Shown: positions 7,458-15,840, counted from the stretch's first letter. The stretch is 32,072 nucleotides of DNA from Azospirillum humicireducens (GCF_001639105.2 NZ_CP028902.1:471540-503611), one strand, 5' to 3'. Numbers and translations: made by a program. Notes: generated by a model not told the origin, from the sequence alone.

Positions 7458-8384
7458 ATGACCACCCGTCTCCCGCTGACCCAGCTTCGCGCCTTCGAGG
7501 CGGCCTGCCGCCTGGGCAGCTTCAGCGCGGCGGCTCAGGAGCTGGCGGTCACGCCGTCCGCGGTCAGCCATGCGATCCGCGAGTTGGAGCGCATGCTGGG
7601 AGCGATGCTGTTCCAGCGCTCGCCGCGGAAGATCGAGCCGACGCCGGAAGGGCGGACGTTGTATCGGCACGTCACCCGCGGCTTCGACCAGTTGCAGCGC
7701 GGCCTGCAGGAGATCACGACCGCCGGTCCGGCGCGCATCCGGGTCCACTGCGCACCGTCCTTCGCCGCGCAATGGCTGTCGCCGCGGCTGGGCCGCTTCC
7801 TCGGCCTCTTTCCGGCGGTGGAGCTGAAGCTGTCGGCCAGCCCGGACTATCCGCTGTTCCCGTCCGAGGAATACGACCTCTCCATCGTCTATGGCGAACC
7901 GCGCCAGACCGATGTGATGGCGATCCCGTTGGGGCACGAGACGGTCTGCCCGCTGTGCGCACCCGGCATCGCATCGCGGGTCACCGCCATCGACGACCTG
8001 TTGTCGGTCCCGCTGGTGCGCAGCGACCATAACCGGATCACCTGGCCGATGTGGTTCGACGCCAACTCCGCCATAGCCGCCACCCCGGCGGGACCGCGCT
8101 TCGACCGCAGTTTCATGGCAATCGCCGCCGCGGTGAACGGGGTCGGCGTCGTGCTGGAATCCACACGTCTGGCGGAGCGCGAACTGCAGTCCGGCCAGCT
8201 GGTCGCGCCCCTGGAGGGGCGGTCGCAGAGCCTGCGGCATGTCGCGCACTGGATGGTCTGGCCGAAGGGGGCCGAACGCAAACACGCCTTCCGCTGCTTC
8301 GTGACGTGGCTCGTCGAAGAGCTTGGCGTTCCAGGAATCGATTTCGACAAGGCGGCCCCACCCCTTCGGACGCCGCCCGGTTGA
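7458..8384 (+). CDS. LysR-family transcriptional regulator
   Basis: A 308-aa regulator. Residues 1-62 are the winged HTH (PLTQLRAFEAACRLGSFSAA, LAVTPSAVSHAIRELE, LFQRSPRKIEPTPEGR), closest in style to the GcvA-like group. Residues about 90-300 are the periplasmic-binding-like effector domain (IRVHCAPSFAAQWLSPRLGR, YDLSIVYGE). The start at 7458 was chosen because the HTH begins seven residues later. It is divergent from the SDR/transketolase/dehydrogenase/kinase cluster and presumably activates it in response to a pathway intermediate. A terminator-like hairpin follows the gene at 8459. The effector is unknown. Confidence 0.9.
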   Translation: MTTRLPLTQLRAFEAACRLGSFSAAAQELAVTPSAVSHAIRELERMLGAMLFQRSPRKIEPTPEGRTLYRHVTRGFDQLQRGLQEITTAGPARIRVHCAPSFAAQWLSPRLGRFLGLFPAVELKLSASPDYPLFPSEEYDLSIVYGEPRQTDVMAIPLGHETVCPLCAPGIASRVTAIDDLLSVPLVRSDHNRITWPMWFDANSAIAATPAGPRFDRSFMAIAAAVNGVGVVLESTRLAERELQSGQLVAPLEGRSQSLRHVAHWMVWPKGAERKHAFRCFVTWLVEELGVPGIDFDKAAPPLRTPPG

Positions 8385-8458
8385 CGCATACGGATGCGGT
8401 GGTATGTCGCTGGTATGACCACTTCATCGGCGCGCAGGAACGTGGTCTTAAAGGTGGA

Positions 8459-8488
8459 GGCGGGCATTCGAAGTCCGCCCTTTCTTTT
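8459..8488 (+). terminator. Rho-independent terminator after LysR gene
   Basis: GGCGGGC (8459-8465), a 7-nt loop and GTCCGCC (8473-8479) form a 7-bp stem with one G-U pair, followed by CTTTCTTTT. It lies 75 nt past the LysR stop and separates it from the SatP-type transporter. Confidence 0.7.
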
Positions 8489-8503
8489 CAACACCTTCTT
8501 TGC

Positions 8504-8532
8504 CGCGGGCGGGCTCAAGGTTGCCGCCCGCG
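8504..8532 (+). other. GC-rich stem-loop in the 5' leader of the acetate transporter gene
   Basis: CGCGGGCGG (8504-8512) and CCGCCCGCG (8524-8532) are perfect 9-bp complementary arms with an 11-nt loop. The stem ends 14 nt before the transporter ATG, so it borders the ribosome-binding site. It may act in mRNA stability or translational control. Confidence 0.45.
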
Positions 8533-8546
8533 AGACTGGAACCAGA

Positions 8547-9173
8547 ATGTCAGTATCCGTTCTCGTCGCGAAACCGGCCTCGCCCGTCGAAGCCGGCCGG
8601 ACCGCTTCCCACGCCCCGCTCAAGCATGGCAACCCGGCCGTCGTCGGCCTGGCCGGCTTCGGGCTGTCGACGCTGCTTCTGCAGTTCCACAATGTCGGCT
8701 GGATCGACATCGGCCCGGTGGTCTGGCTCGGCCTGATCTTCGGCGGGGCGGCGCAGATGATCGCCGGCCTGCAGGAGATGAAGGCAGGCAACAATTTCGG
8801 CTACAGCGCCTTCACCTCCTACGGCTGCTTCTGGATCTCACTGTGCCTGATCCTGATCGGCAACAGGACGGGCCTGTTCACCGTCGGCGAGACGGACATC
8901 GGCTGGTTTCTGGTCGCCTGGACATTCTACACCGCGATCATGACCGTCGGCGCCATGCGGATCAGCCGGGTTCTGGGCTTGATCTTCATCACGCTGCTGG
9001 CCGGATTCATCCTGCTGGACCTGGCACATTTCGCCGATCACGTCTTTACCGTGATCGCCGGCTACGAACTGATGGTCTGCGCCGGGCTGGCGCTGTACGG
9101 CATGGCGCATGCCGTCTTCCTCGACGTCTTCGGCCGCGACGTGCTGCCGATGGGCAAGCCGTTCCTGCGCTGA
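8547..9173 (+). CDS. satP: Acetate/succinate uptake transporter, GPR1/FUN34/YaaH (SatP) family
   Basis: A 208-aa inner-membrane protein with six hydrophobic segments, the standard SatP length and topology. The family signature appears as NPAVVGLAGFGLS (29-41). Further conserved segments are WLGLIFGGAAQMIAGLQEMKAGN, YSAFTSYGCFW and the C-terminal AHAVFLDVFGR. The family moves acetate, succinate and related monocarboxylates with protons. I chose the ATG at 8547 because upstream in-frame codons encode a non-conserved, terminator-containing stretch. It stands alone between the LysR gene and the convergent kynurenine operon. Acetate uptake would fit the C2/C3 metabolism nearby, but co-regulation is not shown. 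Confidence 0.85.
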   Translation: MSVSVLVAKPASPVEAGRTASHAPLKHGNPAVVGLAGFGLSTLLLQFHNVGWIDIGPVVWLGLIFGGAAQMIAGLQEMKAGNNFGYSAFTSYGCFWISLCLILIGNRTGLFTVGETDIGWFLVAWTFYTAIMTVGAMRISRVLGLIFITLLAGFILLDLAHFADHVFTVIAGYELMVCAGLALYGMAHAVFLDVFGRDVLPMGKPFLR

Positions 9174-9195
9174 GCCGCTGCACGCCGCCCGATCC

Positions 9196-9242
9196 CGGCC
9201 GATGCTTGCACGATCCTCCTGGACTTCTGTGAGCATCGGCCG
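9196..9242. terminator. Long inverted repeat between convergent genes, probable bidirectional terminator
   Basis: CGGCCGATGCT (9196-9206) and AGCATCGGCCG (9232-9242) are perfect 11-bp arms, extendable by four more pairs including G-U, around a loop of about 17 nt. It fills the 78-nt space between the transporter and the formamidase gene, which converge. No long T-run follows on either side, so it may instead protect the mRNA ends. Confidence 0.55.
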
Positions 9243-9251
9243 ATCACCGTT

Positions 9252-10085
9252 TCAAGGCCCCAGCAAAGCCTCCACCAGTTCAGACTCCGGATCGGCCAGA
9301 TCGTCGATGACGTCGAAGTGATGGCGCCCGTCGGCCAGCCGCAATTCGGTCGCCGCGCCCAGACCGCGCCAGATGTTGGCAAGCAATTCTGTCTGCCGGA
9401 CGAACTCCGGCCGTTCGGCGGCACCCGCCCAGCAGGTGATGCGGGTGCCCGGCCGCGGGCGCAGCAGGACCGGGCTTTCCGCCGCCGCCTCCGCCTCGTC
9501 CAAATGCAGCGTGGCGTTCATGCGGGTGTTCAGCAGCGGCCGCAGATCGTGCAGGCCGCTGATGGAGACGACATGCTCCACCCGCCCCTGCACCTCCGGC
9601 GGCAACGGCGCGTCGGCGCAGGCGAGGCGGCTGACCAGATGGCCGCCGGCGGAATGGCCGGTCAGGCGCAGCGGTCCCGGCTGGGCCCGTGCAATGGTCT
9701 CCACCGCACGCGCGACCTGCCGGGTGATGCCGACGATGCGGCTTTCGGGGCAGAGCGTATAGCTGGGCATCGCCACCGTCCAGCCACGGGCGAGCGCACC
9801 GGCCGCCAGATGCGACCAGCGCCCCTTGTCGAAGGCCATCCAATAGCCGCCATGGACGAACACGACAGTGCCCTTGGCCCCGCCGTCGGGGCGGAACAGG
9901 TCGTAACGCTCACGCGCGCCCTCGCCATAGGGAAGATCCAACTCCGCCCGGCTGGCGGCGGAAAGTTCCGCCCTGAAGGCCGCCGCCAGTTCCGCCCAGC
10001 GCGCCGGATAGGCATCGCCGCCGGGAATATAGGCACCGTTGCTGTAAGCGTCGTCCCAATCGGCGATTGCCTGCAAACCGCTCAC
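9252..10085 (-). CDS. Alpha/beta-hydrolase arylformamidase, AFMID-like
   Basis: A 277-aa serine hydrolase, probably hydrolysing N-formyl-L-kynurenine to kynurenine and formate. HGGYW (78-82) forms the oxyanion hole and is typical of animal/yeast AFMID/Bna7 formamidases. The nucleophile Ser145 lies in GHSAGGH, and the catalytic histidine is probably His256 in [11 protein letters not shown], with acidic residues in the GAAERPEF segment. It starts with GTG at 10085, which overlaps the kynA stop as GTGA, so translation is coupled to kynA. It takes the place of the metal-dependent KynB found in many bacterial kynurenine operons. The function is inferred from motif and operon; a generic carboxylesterase role is the alternative. 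Confidence 0.82.
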   Translation of the reverse strand: MSGLQAIADWDDAYSNGAYIPGGDAYPARWAELAAAFRAELSAASRAELDLPYGEGARERYDLFRPDGGAKGTVVFVHGGYWMAFDKGRWSHLAAGALARGWTVAMPSYTLCPESRIVGITRQVARAVETIARAQPGPLRLTGHSAGGHLVSRLACADAPLPPEVQGRVEHVVSISGLHDLRPLLNTRMNATLHLDEAEAAAESPVLLRPRPGTRITCWAGAAERPEFVRQTELLANIWRGLGAATELRLADGRHHFDVIDDLADPESELVEALLGP

Positions 10086-10933
10086 AGCACCGTCCTCACG
10101 CGCCAGAGTTCCGGAAAGAGTTCAACCGCCAGCATGTTGCGCAGATAGGAGACGCCGCCGGTGCCGCCGGTGCCGCGCTTGAAGCCGATCACCCGCTCCA
10201 CCGTCGTCACATGGTTGAAGCGCCAGCGGCGGAAGTAATCCTCGAAATCCACCAGCTTCTCGGCAAGCTCATAGAGGGGCCAATGGTCTTCGGGGGACTG
10301 GTAGATGAGGCGCCACGCCTCCGTCACGCCGTCGTTGGGCTGATGCGTCTGCGCCACGTCGCGTTCCAGCACCTCCGCCGGAACCGGGATGCCGTTGCGG
10401 GCCAGCAGGCGCAGCGCCTCGTCATACAGGCTGGGGCGGAACAGCTCCTGCTCGAGCATGGCGTGGATTTCCGGCCGGTGGGCGTGGGGGCGCAGCATCG
10501 CCGGGTTGCGGTTGCCCAGCAGGAACTCGATCTCCCGATATTGGTAGGACTGGAAGCCGGAGGATTGGCCCAGATCGTCGCGGAAACGGGTGTATTCGCT
10601 GGGGGTCATCGTGCGCAGCACATCCCAGGCGGAATTCAGCTGTTCGAAGATGCGGGCGACGCGGGCCAGCATCTTGAAGGCGGGCGACAGCCGGTCCTCG
10701 CGGATCGCCTCCCGCGCGGCACGGATCTCATAGACCGCCAGCCGCATCCACAGCTCCGACGTCTGATGCTGGATGATGAACAGCATTTCGTCATGGGCGG
10801 TGGAACGCGGCATCTGCGCGCCCAGGATGCGGTCGAGCTGCAGATAGTCGCCGTAGGACATCCGCCCGTCGAAGGCCATCTGCGCGCCCTCGGCCGCCGG
10901 ATCGTAAGGCTTTTTGTTGTCGTGCCCACTCAT
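10082..10933 (-). CDS. kynA: Tryptophan 2,3-dioxygenase
   Basis: A 283-aa heme dioxygenase that opens the indole ring of L-tryptophan to N-formylkynurenine, the first step of the kynurenine pathway. Visible family features are [13 protein letters not shown], His56 in [11 protein letters not shown] (distal pocket), Arg118 in YTRFRDDLG (substrate carboxylate), [15 protein letters not shown], the axial heme ligand His241 in [15 protein letters not shown], and the GTGGTGG loop near 254-260. The length matches the bacterial family. The ATG at 10933 overlaps the kynU stop (ATGA) and its own stop overlaps the formamidase GTG, so all three genes are translationally coupled. Confidence 0.96.
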   Translation of the reverse strand: MSGHDNKKPYDPAAEGAQMAFDGRMSYGDYLQLDRILGAQMPRSTAHDEMLFIIQHQTSELWMRLAVYEIRAAREAIREDRLSPAFKMLARVARIFEQLNSAWDVLRTMTPSEYTRFRDDLGQSSGFQSYQYREIEFLLGNRNPAMLRPHAHRPEIHAMLEQELFRPSLYDEALRLLARNGIPVPAEVLERDVAQTHQPNDGVTEAWRLIYQSPEDHWPLYELAEKLVDFEDYFRRWRFNHVTTVERVIGFKRGTGGTGGVSYLRNMLAVELFPELWRVRTVL

Positions 10934-12123
10934 GTCACCGCCGCCTTCCTGTGGTAGTCGGGGCGGTCCCAAAGCCCGCCGTCCATCACCTGTTTCAACA
11001 CGGCGACGGCACCGCGCACCTCCGCCTCGCCGATATAGAGCGGGGTGAAGCCAAAGCGCAGAATGTCCGGCGCCCGGAAATCGCCGATCACACCGCGGTC
11101 GATCAGCGCCTGCATGATGGGGTAGCCGTGGGGATGGCGGAAGGACACCTGGCTGCCGCGCCGCGTGCCGTCGCGCGGCGAGGCGAGTTGCAGCGCCGGG
11201 CATTGCGCCTCCACCAGGCCGATGAACAGGTCGCAGAGCGCGATGGATGTGCGGCGGACGGCCGCCATGTCGACCCCGTCCCAGACATCCAACGCGGCGT
11301 CGAGCGCAGCGAGCGCGATCACCGGCGGCGTACCGACGCGCATCCGCTCCACCCCTTCGCCGGGACGGTAGGACGGGTCGAAGGCGAAGGGCGCCTCATG
11401 CCCCATCCAGCCGGACAGCGCCGGGCGCGCCGTCTGCGCGTGGCACGGGGCGACATAGATGAAGGCCGGCGCCCCCGGTCCGCCATTCAGGTATTTGTAG
11501 GTGCAGCCGACCGCGAAGTCCGCCCCCGAGCCGGCCAGATCGACCGGCAGCGCGCCGGCGGAATGGGCGAGGTCCCACACCGTCACCACGCCCGCCGCAT
11601 GGGCTTTGGCGGTCAGCGCCGCCATGTCATGGAGGCGGCCGGTCCGGTAATCGACCTCGGTCAGCATCAGCACGGCGACATCCTCGCCGATCGCCCCCTC
11701 CACCTCCTCCGGCGCCACCACCTTCAGGACATGGCCGCAGCCCAACGTCTCGATCAACCCCTCCGCCATGTAGAGGTCGGTCGGGAAATTGCCGCTGTCG
11801 GACAGGATGACCCGGCGGTCCGGCCGCATCGCCAGGGCCGCGGCCAGCGCCTGATAGACCTTGATCGAAAGGGTGTCGCCCACCACCACGCTGCCGGCCG
11901 GTGCACCGATCAGCCGGGCGATGCGGTCGCCGACGACCCGCGGCTGCACCATCCAGCCAGCGCTGTTCCAGCCCCGGATCAGCTGGCCGCCCCATTCCAC
12001 GGCCAGGGTGCGGGCCACCCGCTCCTCCGCGGCGACCGGCAGCGGTCCCAGCGAGTTGCCATCCAGATAGATGACGCCGTCGGGAATGCGGAAGCGGGCG
12101 CGGGTCGCCTGGAAATCCGTCAT
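10930..12123 (-). CDS. kynU: Kynureninase
   Basis: A 397-aa pyridoxal-phosphate hydrolase converting L-kynurenine to anthranilate and alanine. Visible features are [11 protein letters not shown] near the N-terminus, [10 protein letters not shown] (82-91), [27 protein letters not shown] with cofactor-contacting Asp184, and the Schiff-base lysine Lys210 in [16 protein letters not shown]. The first codon, ATG at 12123, opens the conserved N-terminus. It is the first gene of the kynU-kynA-formamidase operon, with a 4-nt overlap to kynA. Together the three genes degrade tryptophan to anthranilate; no anthranilate-processing gene is in the window. The divergent AraC regulator at 12313 is the likely controller. 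Confidence 0.96.
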   Translation of the reverse strand: MTDFQATRARFRIPDGVIYLDGNSLGPLPVAAEERVARTLAVEWGGQLIRGWNSAGWMVQPRVVGDRIARLIGAPAGSVVVGDTLSIKVYQALAAALAMRPDRRVILSDSGNFPTDLYMAEGLIETLGCGHVLKVVAPEEVEGAIGEDVAVLMLTEVDYRTGRLHDMAALTAKAHAAGVVTVWDLAHSAGALPVDLAGSGADFAVGCTYKYLNGGPGAPAFIYVAPCHAQTARPALSGWMGHEAPFAFDPSYRPGEGVERMRVGTPPVIALAALDAALDVWDGVDMAAVRRTSIALCDLFIGLVEAQCPALQLASPRDGTRRGSQVSFRHPHGYPIMQALIDRGVIGDFRAPDILRFGFTPLYIGEAEVRGAVAVLKQVMDGGLWDRPDYHRKAAVT

Positions 12124-12177
12124 CGCTCTGCCTGCCGCTGTCCGGCCCGGCGGGCACTGCCGGACGGGATCTGTTAG

Positions 12178-12222
12178 TTGCCGCAACAACCTATAGCTCT
12201 GGATATCTCCGCCACGCGGAGG
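12178..12222. promoter_or_regulatory. Two palindromes upstream of the kynurenine operon
   Basis: GTTGC-C-GCAAC (12178-12188) and CTCCGC-CAC-GCGGAG (12208-12222) are perfect inverted repeats in the 189-nt space between kynU and the divergent AraC gene. Their centres are 32 bp apart, about three helical turns. Either could be a regulator site or part of the kynU 5' leader. AraC proteins more often bind direct repeats, so the assignment is weak. Confidence 0.35.
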
Positions 12223-12312
12223 CTGTCCAGCGGAAAATGGGCGATGCGGGGAGCCGCGCCACCCTATTGACCCCGACGCGCCCGTCTGAAAGAAAGTCGT
12301 ACACAAAACAAT

Positions 12313-13341
12313 TTGCGGATTTCCTTCGTGGCCGCGCAGACCGTCCCGTTCCGGCGTTTCTCCACCGGCTTTCTTCCGGAACGCGAACGTTTCGGCGCAT
12401 GGCGGGATGCCATGACCTCGGTCTACGAGATCGCTCCGCTGGAGGAGGATGCATCCCGGCGATTCAGCGGCACGGCCACCAGCGCCCATCTGGGGCCGCT
12501 GATCGTGGGCACCATGGATGTTGATGCGCTGGCCTACAACCGGTCGCCGACAAAGATCCGGTCGGACCACATGGACCATTTCATCATCCGCCTCGACCGG
12601 TCCGGCACTGCCGGAAACGCATCGGATGAAATCCTGGTCAAGGACATGGGCCAGCCGCTGGCATTGCCGCCGATGCGGCTGGACGGCGCCTGCATCATCG
12701 TTCCCCGCGATGTCATGACCGGCATGCTGCCGCGGGCGGATGCGCTGCACGGGACGCGCCTGGGCGGCATCATGGGGCGGCTGCTGGCCGACCACATGCG
12801 GTCGCTGGCCCAGGCGGTGCCGGCGGCAACGGTGGAGGAGGCACCGCAGATCGTGCGTGCCATCCGCGACATGGTCACGGCCTGCCTCGCACCCAGCCAC
12901 GACGCGCTGGTGCAGGCAAGGCCGCAGGTCGCCGCCACCCTGATCATGCAGGCACGGCGCCACATCGACGCCAATCTGACGAACCCGGACCTGTCGCCCG
13001 ACCGGCTGTGCGTGGCGCTCGGCCTGTCGCGCTCGGCGCTTTATACGCTGTTCGAGCCCCACCACGGCGTCAACCGCTACATCCAGGAGCGCCGCCTGCT
13101 GCGTGTGCGCGAGCATCTGTGCGATCCCGGCGAGCGGCGGCGCATCGGGGAAATCGCCTTCGCATACGGCTTCACCAGCGAGGCGCATTTCAGCCGGGCC
13201 TTCCGCCGCGCCTTCGGCTGCTCGCCGTCGGAGATGCGGGCCGGGGCAGTGGCCGGGCGGGCGAAGGGTGCCGTTCAGACCGGTGCGGCGGGCAGCATCG
13301 GCGGAGAATTTCCAGACTGGCTGCGCCAGCTTCGCGCCTGA
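12313..13341 (+). CDS. AraC-family transcriptional regulator
   Basis: A 342-aa regulator. Residues about 30-190 are an N-terminal sensing domain of the AraC_binding_2 (cupin-like) type (FGAWRDAMTSVYEI, MDHFIIRLDRSG). Residues about 207-309 are the double HTH (LIMQARRHIDANLTNPDLSP, LCVALGLSRSALYTLFEPHH, IGEIAFAYGFTSEAHFSRAF, FGCSPSEMR). The start is uncertain: TTG at 12313 and GTG at 12328 are both possible, with no clear ribosome site; ATG at 12412 would cut the conserved FGAW region. It is divergent from kynU and probably regulates tryptophan breakdown. This differs from Pseudomonas, where the Lrp-type KynR does this. Confidence 0.85.
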   Translation: MRISFVAAQTVPFRRFSTGFLPERERFGAWRDAMTSVYEIAPLEEDASRRFSGTATSAHLGPLIVGTMDVDALAYNRSPTKIRSDHMDHFIIRLDRSGTAGNASDEILVKDMGQPLALPPMRLDGACIIVPRDVMTGMLPRADALHGTRLGGIMGRLLADHMRSLAQAVPAATVEEAPQIVRAIRDMVTACLAPSHDALVQARPQVAATLIMQARRHIDANLTNPDLSPDRLCVALGLSRSALYTLFEPHHGVNRYIQERRLLRVREHLCDPGERRRIGEIAFAYGFTSEAHFSRAFRRAFGCSPSEMRAGAVAGRAKGAVQTGAAGSIGGEFPDWLRQLRA

Positions 13342-13445
13342 GTGTGGATGCATGGTCAAGGAAAATTGGACGCCCGGTCATGGCCCGCCCGCCATTGCCA
13401 CGCTAGCGTATTTCCCGACCGACCGGCCGATCCGAGGTGAGACCC

Positions 13446-14024
13446 GTGACATACGAATTCAAAAGGCTTGTGGACGCCAGGCTCAGCCTGAACGAACGCC
13501 CCATGGTGATGATGTGGGCGGCGGTCAGCGGCGGTGCCGCGGAAGCGGTGTTCCTGACCTGCCTGGAACAATTCAAACAGTCGCCGTCCAAGGCGAAGGT
13601 GAAGGTCATCCATGAATGGCTGATCGACCAGAACTCGACGAAAGGCGACGGCCACTGGGGGCCGATGAACCTGGAATCGGACGGCGTCAGCAATTCGACC
13701 AAGGCAACCGCCGCCGGCATCGCCACCGCATCCGCCTACTACATCGGGCGCAAGAGCTGGTGGGGAAAGAGGAGTTCCACGCTCAGTACGGCGCTGGGCA
13801 ATACCCCCGCCCCGAACATGTTCGATTCCCTGGTGGACCCGGCGGCCACCGCGCTCGGAACAGTGCAGCCATGGTTCAGCGGTTGGTCGCTGGCCCAGCT
13901 GGACAGGAAGGACAGCTATGTCATCAACCGGCTGAAGGGCATGGAGTACATGAACAACGCCTTCATGTCCGCCGGCTTCAACACCGCCGCCATGGGCATC
14001 CGGCTGCCCTTCAAGTTCCGGTAA
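13446..14024 (+). CDS. Protein of unknown function, 192 aa
   Basis: I do not recognise this family. The GTG at 13446 is chosen because GAGGTGA lies 5 nt upstream; an in-frame GTG at 13437 would add three residues. The protein begins MTYEFKRLVDARLSLNERPM. Its central part carries alternating small residues (SGGAAEAVFLTCLEQF, KATAAGIATASAYYIGRKSW) and its end is basic-aromatic (MGIRLPFKFR). No signal peptide is seen; hydrophobicity is weak (around 28-45 and 95-108), so soluble or peripherally bound is likely. Long polar Ser/Thr/Asn stretches (NSTKGDGHWG, GKRSSTLSTALGNT) are unlike the Ala/Arg-rich neighbours. It follows the AraC gene by 104 nt and converges with the esterase. It could be a secreted effector-like or phage-derived protein, but nothing shows this directly. 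Confidence 0.6.
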   Translation: MTYEFKRLVDARLSLNERPMVMMWAAVSGGAAEAVFLTCLEQFKQSPSKAKVKVIHEWLIDQNSTKGDGHWGPMNLESDGVSNSTKATAAGIATASAYYIGRKSWWGKRSSTLSTALGNTPAPNMFDSLVDPAATALGTVQPWFSGWSLAQLDRKDSYVINRLKGMEYMNNAFMSAGFNTAAMGIRLPFKFR

Positions 14025-14089
14025 GGGAGAGGGGGCGGAAGAGGAGCGCTATGCTCTCAAGGATTGCAGAGCGGGAGGAACATCCATCC

Positions 14090-15322
14090 TCAATCCTGCT
14101 TCGCCGACATCGGCGGCTCGAGCGGGTGCTCCAGGAAGAAGCGCATCATCTCCGCCGTGGCGTCCGGTCCCTGCGGGTCGGTGTAGGAGCCGGCGGGGCT
14201 TCCGCCCGCCCAGGCATGTCCGGCGCCATGGATGGTCCAGTGTTCGCACAGCGTCCGGCCGGACGGATCGGTGTGGAAGGTCCGGCTGAAGCCGCGCCCG
14301 CCGGGGGCTTCGCCCTGCTGCGTTTCGGTGCGCAGGCCGGTGACGGCGGCGGTCGCCTGGGCCGCGACCTGATCGCCGTTCCGCGGATTCACCACCGTGT
14401 CCCGGTCGCCGTGGAAGACGATGGTGGGAACCTTGCGGCCGCTCCCTCCGCTGCCCGGAGCCGCCCGGCCGCCCTGGCGCATGGCGGCGAGCGCCGAGGG
14501 AAGGTCGTCGGCGGCACCGGCCGGCAGGCCGGAATGCACGCCGGCCGCGGCATAGAGATCGGGATAGGCCGCCGCCATGATCGCCGCCGCGGCGCCGCCA
14601 GCGGACAGCCCGGCGATGTAGACGCGGGTTGGATCGATGGATTGCTCGCGCATGATCCGGCGGGTGATGCCGGCCAGCAGGTCGGGTTCCCCGCGGTCGC
14701 GGCTCCGGTCCTCCGGCTTGAACCAGTTCCAGCAGCGTTGCGGGTTGGCCGAGGCCGGCTGTTCCGGATAGGCGACGAACAGGCCATGCCGCTCGGCGAA
14801 GGCGTTCATCCGGGTTCCGGCGGCGAAATCGTCGGGCGACTGGGTGCAGCCATGCAGCATCACCACCAGCGGACGCGGCCCCTCGCCGCGGTTGGCCGGC
14901 ACATAGAGCTTGTAGGCGCGGGTCCCCGACGCCCCGCTGTAGGACACAATCTCGAAGGACGCACCGTCCGGCAGAGGGTCGGCCGCCGGGCGGGGCGCAG
15001 CCGTCCCCGCACCATCCAGCCCGGTCGGCCGCAGGCGGGCGGCAAGGCCGCGCAGGGTCTCGCCCAGCCCCGTCCGCACCGTGCGGCCGGGCCTGCTTCC
15101 CGGCGTCTTGCCGGCGGAGGATGCGGAATCGAGCCGCGTGAACTCGCCCTCTATGACGGAGGGGTCGGGCGCAGCCGTGGGGGTGGAGGGGGGAGCGGGT
15201 TCGCCCGTCCCCCGCAGCAGGCGCTGGACGAGGCCGGTCGCCTCGGCAAGCCGGCCGGCACGGGTCAGGCGGGCGACCTCGTCCATGCCGGGCAGGAAGC
15301 CGGTGGGGCGTGAGTTGGGCAT
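14090..15322 (-). CDS. PHB-depolymerase-family esterase (Esterase_phd)
   Basis: A 410-aa alpha/beta hydrolase. Residues about 1-120 are a Pro/Ala-rich extension without signal peptide. Residues about 125-400 are the PHB depolymerase/feruloyl esterase domain: oxyanion motif LHGCTQSPDDFA (156-167), CWNWF, lipase box GLSAGG with nucleophile Ser240, Asp306 in FHGDRDTVV and His369 in IHGAGHAWAGG. Without an export signal it is probably an intracellular short-chain PHA depolymerase or carboxylesterase; the N-terminal part (GMDEVARLTRAGRLAEATGL) resembles the phasin-like leader often found on such proteins. The ATG at 15322 lies 12 nt from a block of five 11-bp repeats. It converges with the unknown gene at 13446, and the RHH gene lies just upstream on the same strand. 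Confidence 0.85.
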   Translation of the reverse strand: MPNSRPTGFLPGMDEVARLTRAGRLAEATGLVQRLLRGTGEPAPPSTPTAAPDPSVIEGEFTRLDSASSAGKTPGSRPGRTVRTGLGETLRGLAARLRPTGLDGAGTAAPRPAADPLPDGASFEIVSYSGASGTRAYKLYVPANRGEGPRPLVVMLHGCTQSPDDFAAGTRMNAFAERHGLFVAYPEQPASANPQRCWNWFKPEDRSRDRGEPDLLAGITRRIMREQSIDPTRVYIAGLSAGGAAAAIMAAAYPDLYAAAGVHSGLPAGAADDLPSALAAMRQGGRAAPGSGGSGRKVPTIVFHGDRDTVVNPRNGDQVAAQATAAVTGLRTETQQGEAPGGRGFSRTFHTDPSGRTLCEHWTIHGAGHAWAGGSPAGSYTDPQGPDATAEMMRFFLEHPLEPPMSAKQD

Positions 15323-15334
15323 AAGGGGTTCTTT

Positions 15335-15389
15335 CCAGGTTCGGGCCAGGTTCGGGCCAGGTTCGGGCCAGGTTCGGGCCAGGTTCGGG
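15335..15389. repeat. Five perfect 11-bp tandem repeats upstream of the esterase
   Basis: CCAGGTTCGGG is repeated five times without mismatch, followed by a partial unit (CCA). It fills the space between the esterase ATG (15322) and the RHH gene stop (15416). The 11-bp period is close to one helical turn, so each copy faces the same side of the DNA. It may be a slippage-prone microsatellite or an array of protein sites. Confidence 0.95.
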
Positions 15390-15415
15390 CCAAGTCGTGA
15401 AAGATGCCGGGCGCG

Positions 15416-15835
15416 TCAGCGGATGCGGTCGGCGAGCGCCGCCTTGACGGCGGACGGCGCATGCAGCGCGCCCAGCACGGTCAGCGAGGCGATGGTGGCG
15501 CGGGCGAGGTCGGCGGAAACGTCCGGAGCGATGGTGGCGAGTCCGAGAACGCGGATGTCCAGCATCCGCCCTTCGGCCTGCGCGGCCTCCAGGTCAGCAC
15601 GGCTGAAATGGCGCAGGCCCAGATCGACGCTCTTGCGCGTCACCGTCTGGCGGACGATCTCGGCGTGACGGTCGACCTGATTGCGGATGGCCGTGCGGAT
15701 GAAGTCGGTGCGGTTCGAATAGAACCCCTCATCGACCAGCAGGTCGATGTGGCCCAGGTCGACATAGCCGAGATTGATGGTGATCTTCTCGCTGTCGCCT
15801 GCCTTGGGCCGCAGGTCACGGGCTGCTTCATTCAT
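15416..15835 (-). CDS. Ribbon-helix-helix (CopG-like) transcriptional regulator
   Basis: A 139-aa protein. Residues about 15-60 have the RHH pattern: a strand ITINLGYVDLGHID, then LLVDEGFYSNRTDFIRTAIRNQVDRH, the helix-turn-helix of such antitoxin-like regulators. The C-terminal half (HFSRADLEAAQAEGRMLDIR, then VLGLATIAPDVSADLARATI) is a conserved extension of unknown role, also seen in proteins annotated as CopG-family regulators. I chose the ATG at 15835; another in-frame ATG at 15856 lies inside the candidate operator. No toxin gene flanks it, so a classical toxin-antitoxin pair is unlikely. The inverted/direct ACCATC sites at 15841-15870 immediately before the start suggest autoregulation, and the downstream esterase may be in the same unit. 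Confidence 0.78.
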   Translation of the reverse strand: MNEAARDLRPKAGDSEKITINLGYVDLGHIDLLVDEGFYSNRTDFIRTAIRNQVDRHAEIVRQTVTRKSVDLGLRHFSRADLEAAQAEGRMLDIRVLGLATIAPDVSADLARATIASLTVLGALHAPSAVKAALADRIR

Positions 15836-15840
15836 GGCCG

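Noticed and set aside
10930..13359. Apparent 809-residue extended kynureninase
   Set aside because: The extension is antisense to the AraC gene and lacks family similarity; the normal start is at 12123.
14060..14097. Inverted repeat AGGATTG/CAATCCT as terminator
   Set aside because: It overlaps the esterase stop, has a 24-nt interior and no T-run; too weak to call.
15335..15389. CRISPR-like array
   Set aside because: Units are only 11 bp and contiguous without spacers, so this is a simple tandem repeat.
15416..15835. Antitoxin of a toxin-antitoxin pair
   Set aside because: No small toxin gene is next to it on either side; the neighbours are an esterase and an ABM monooxygenase.
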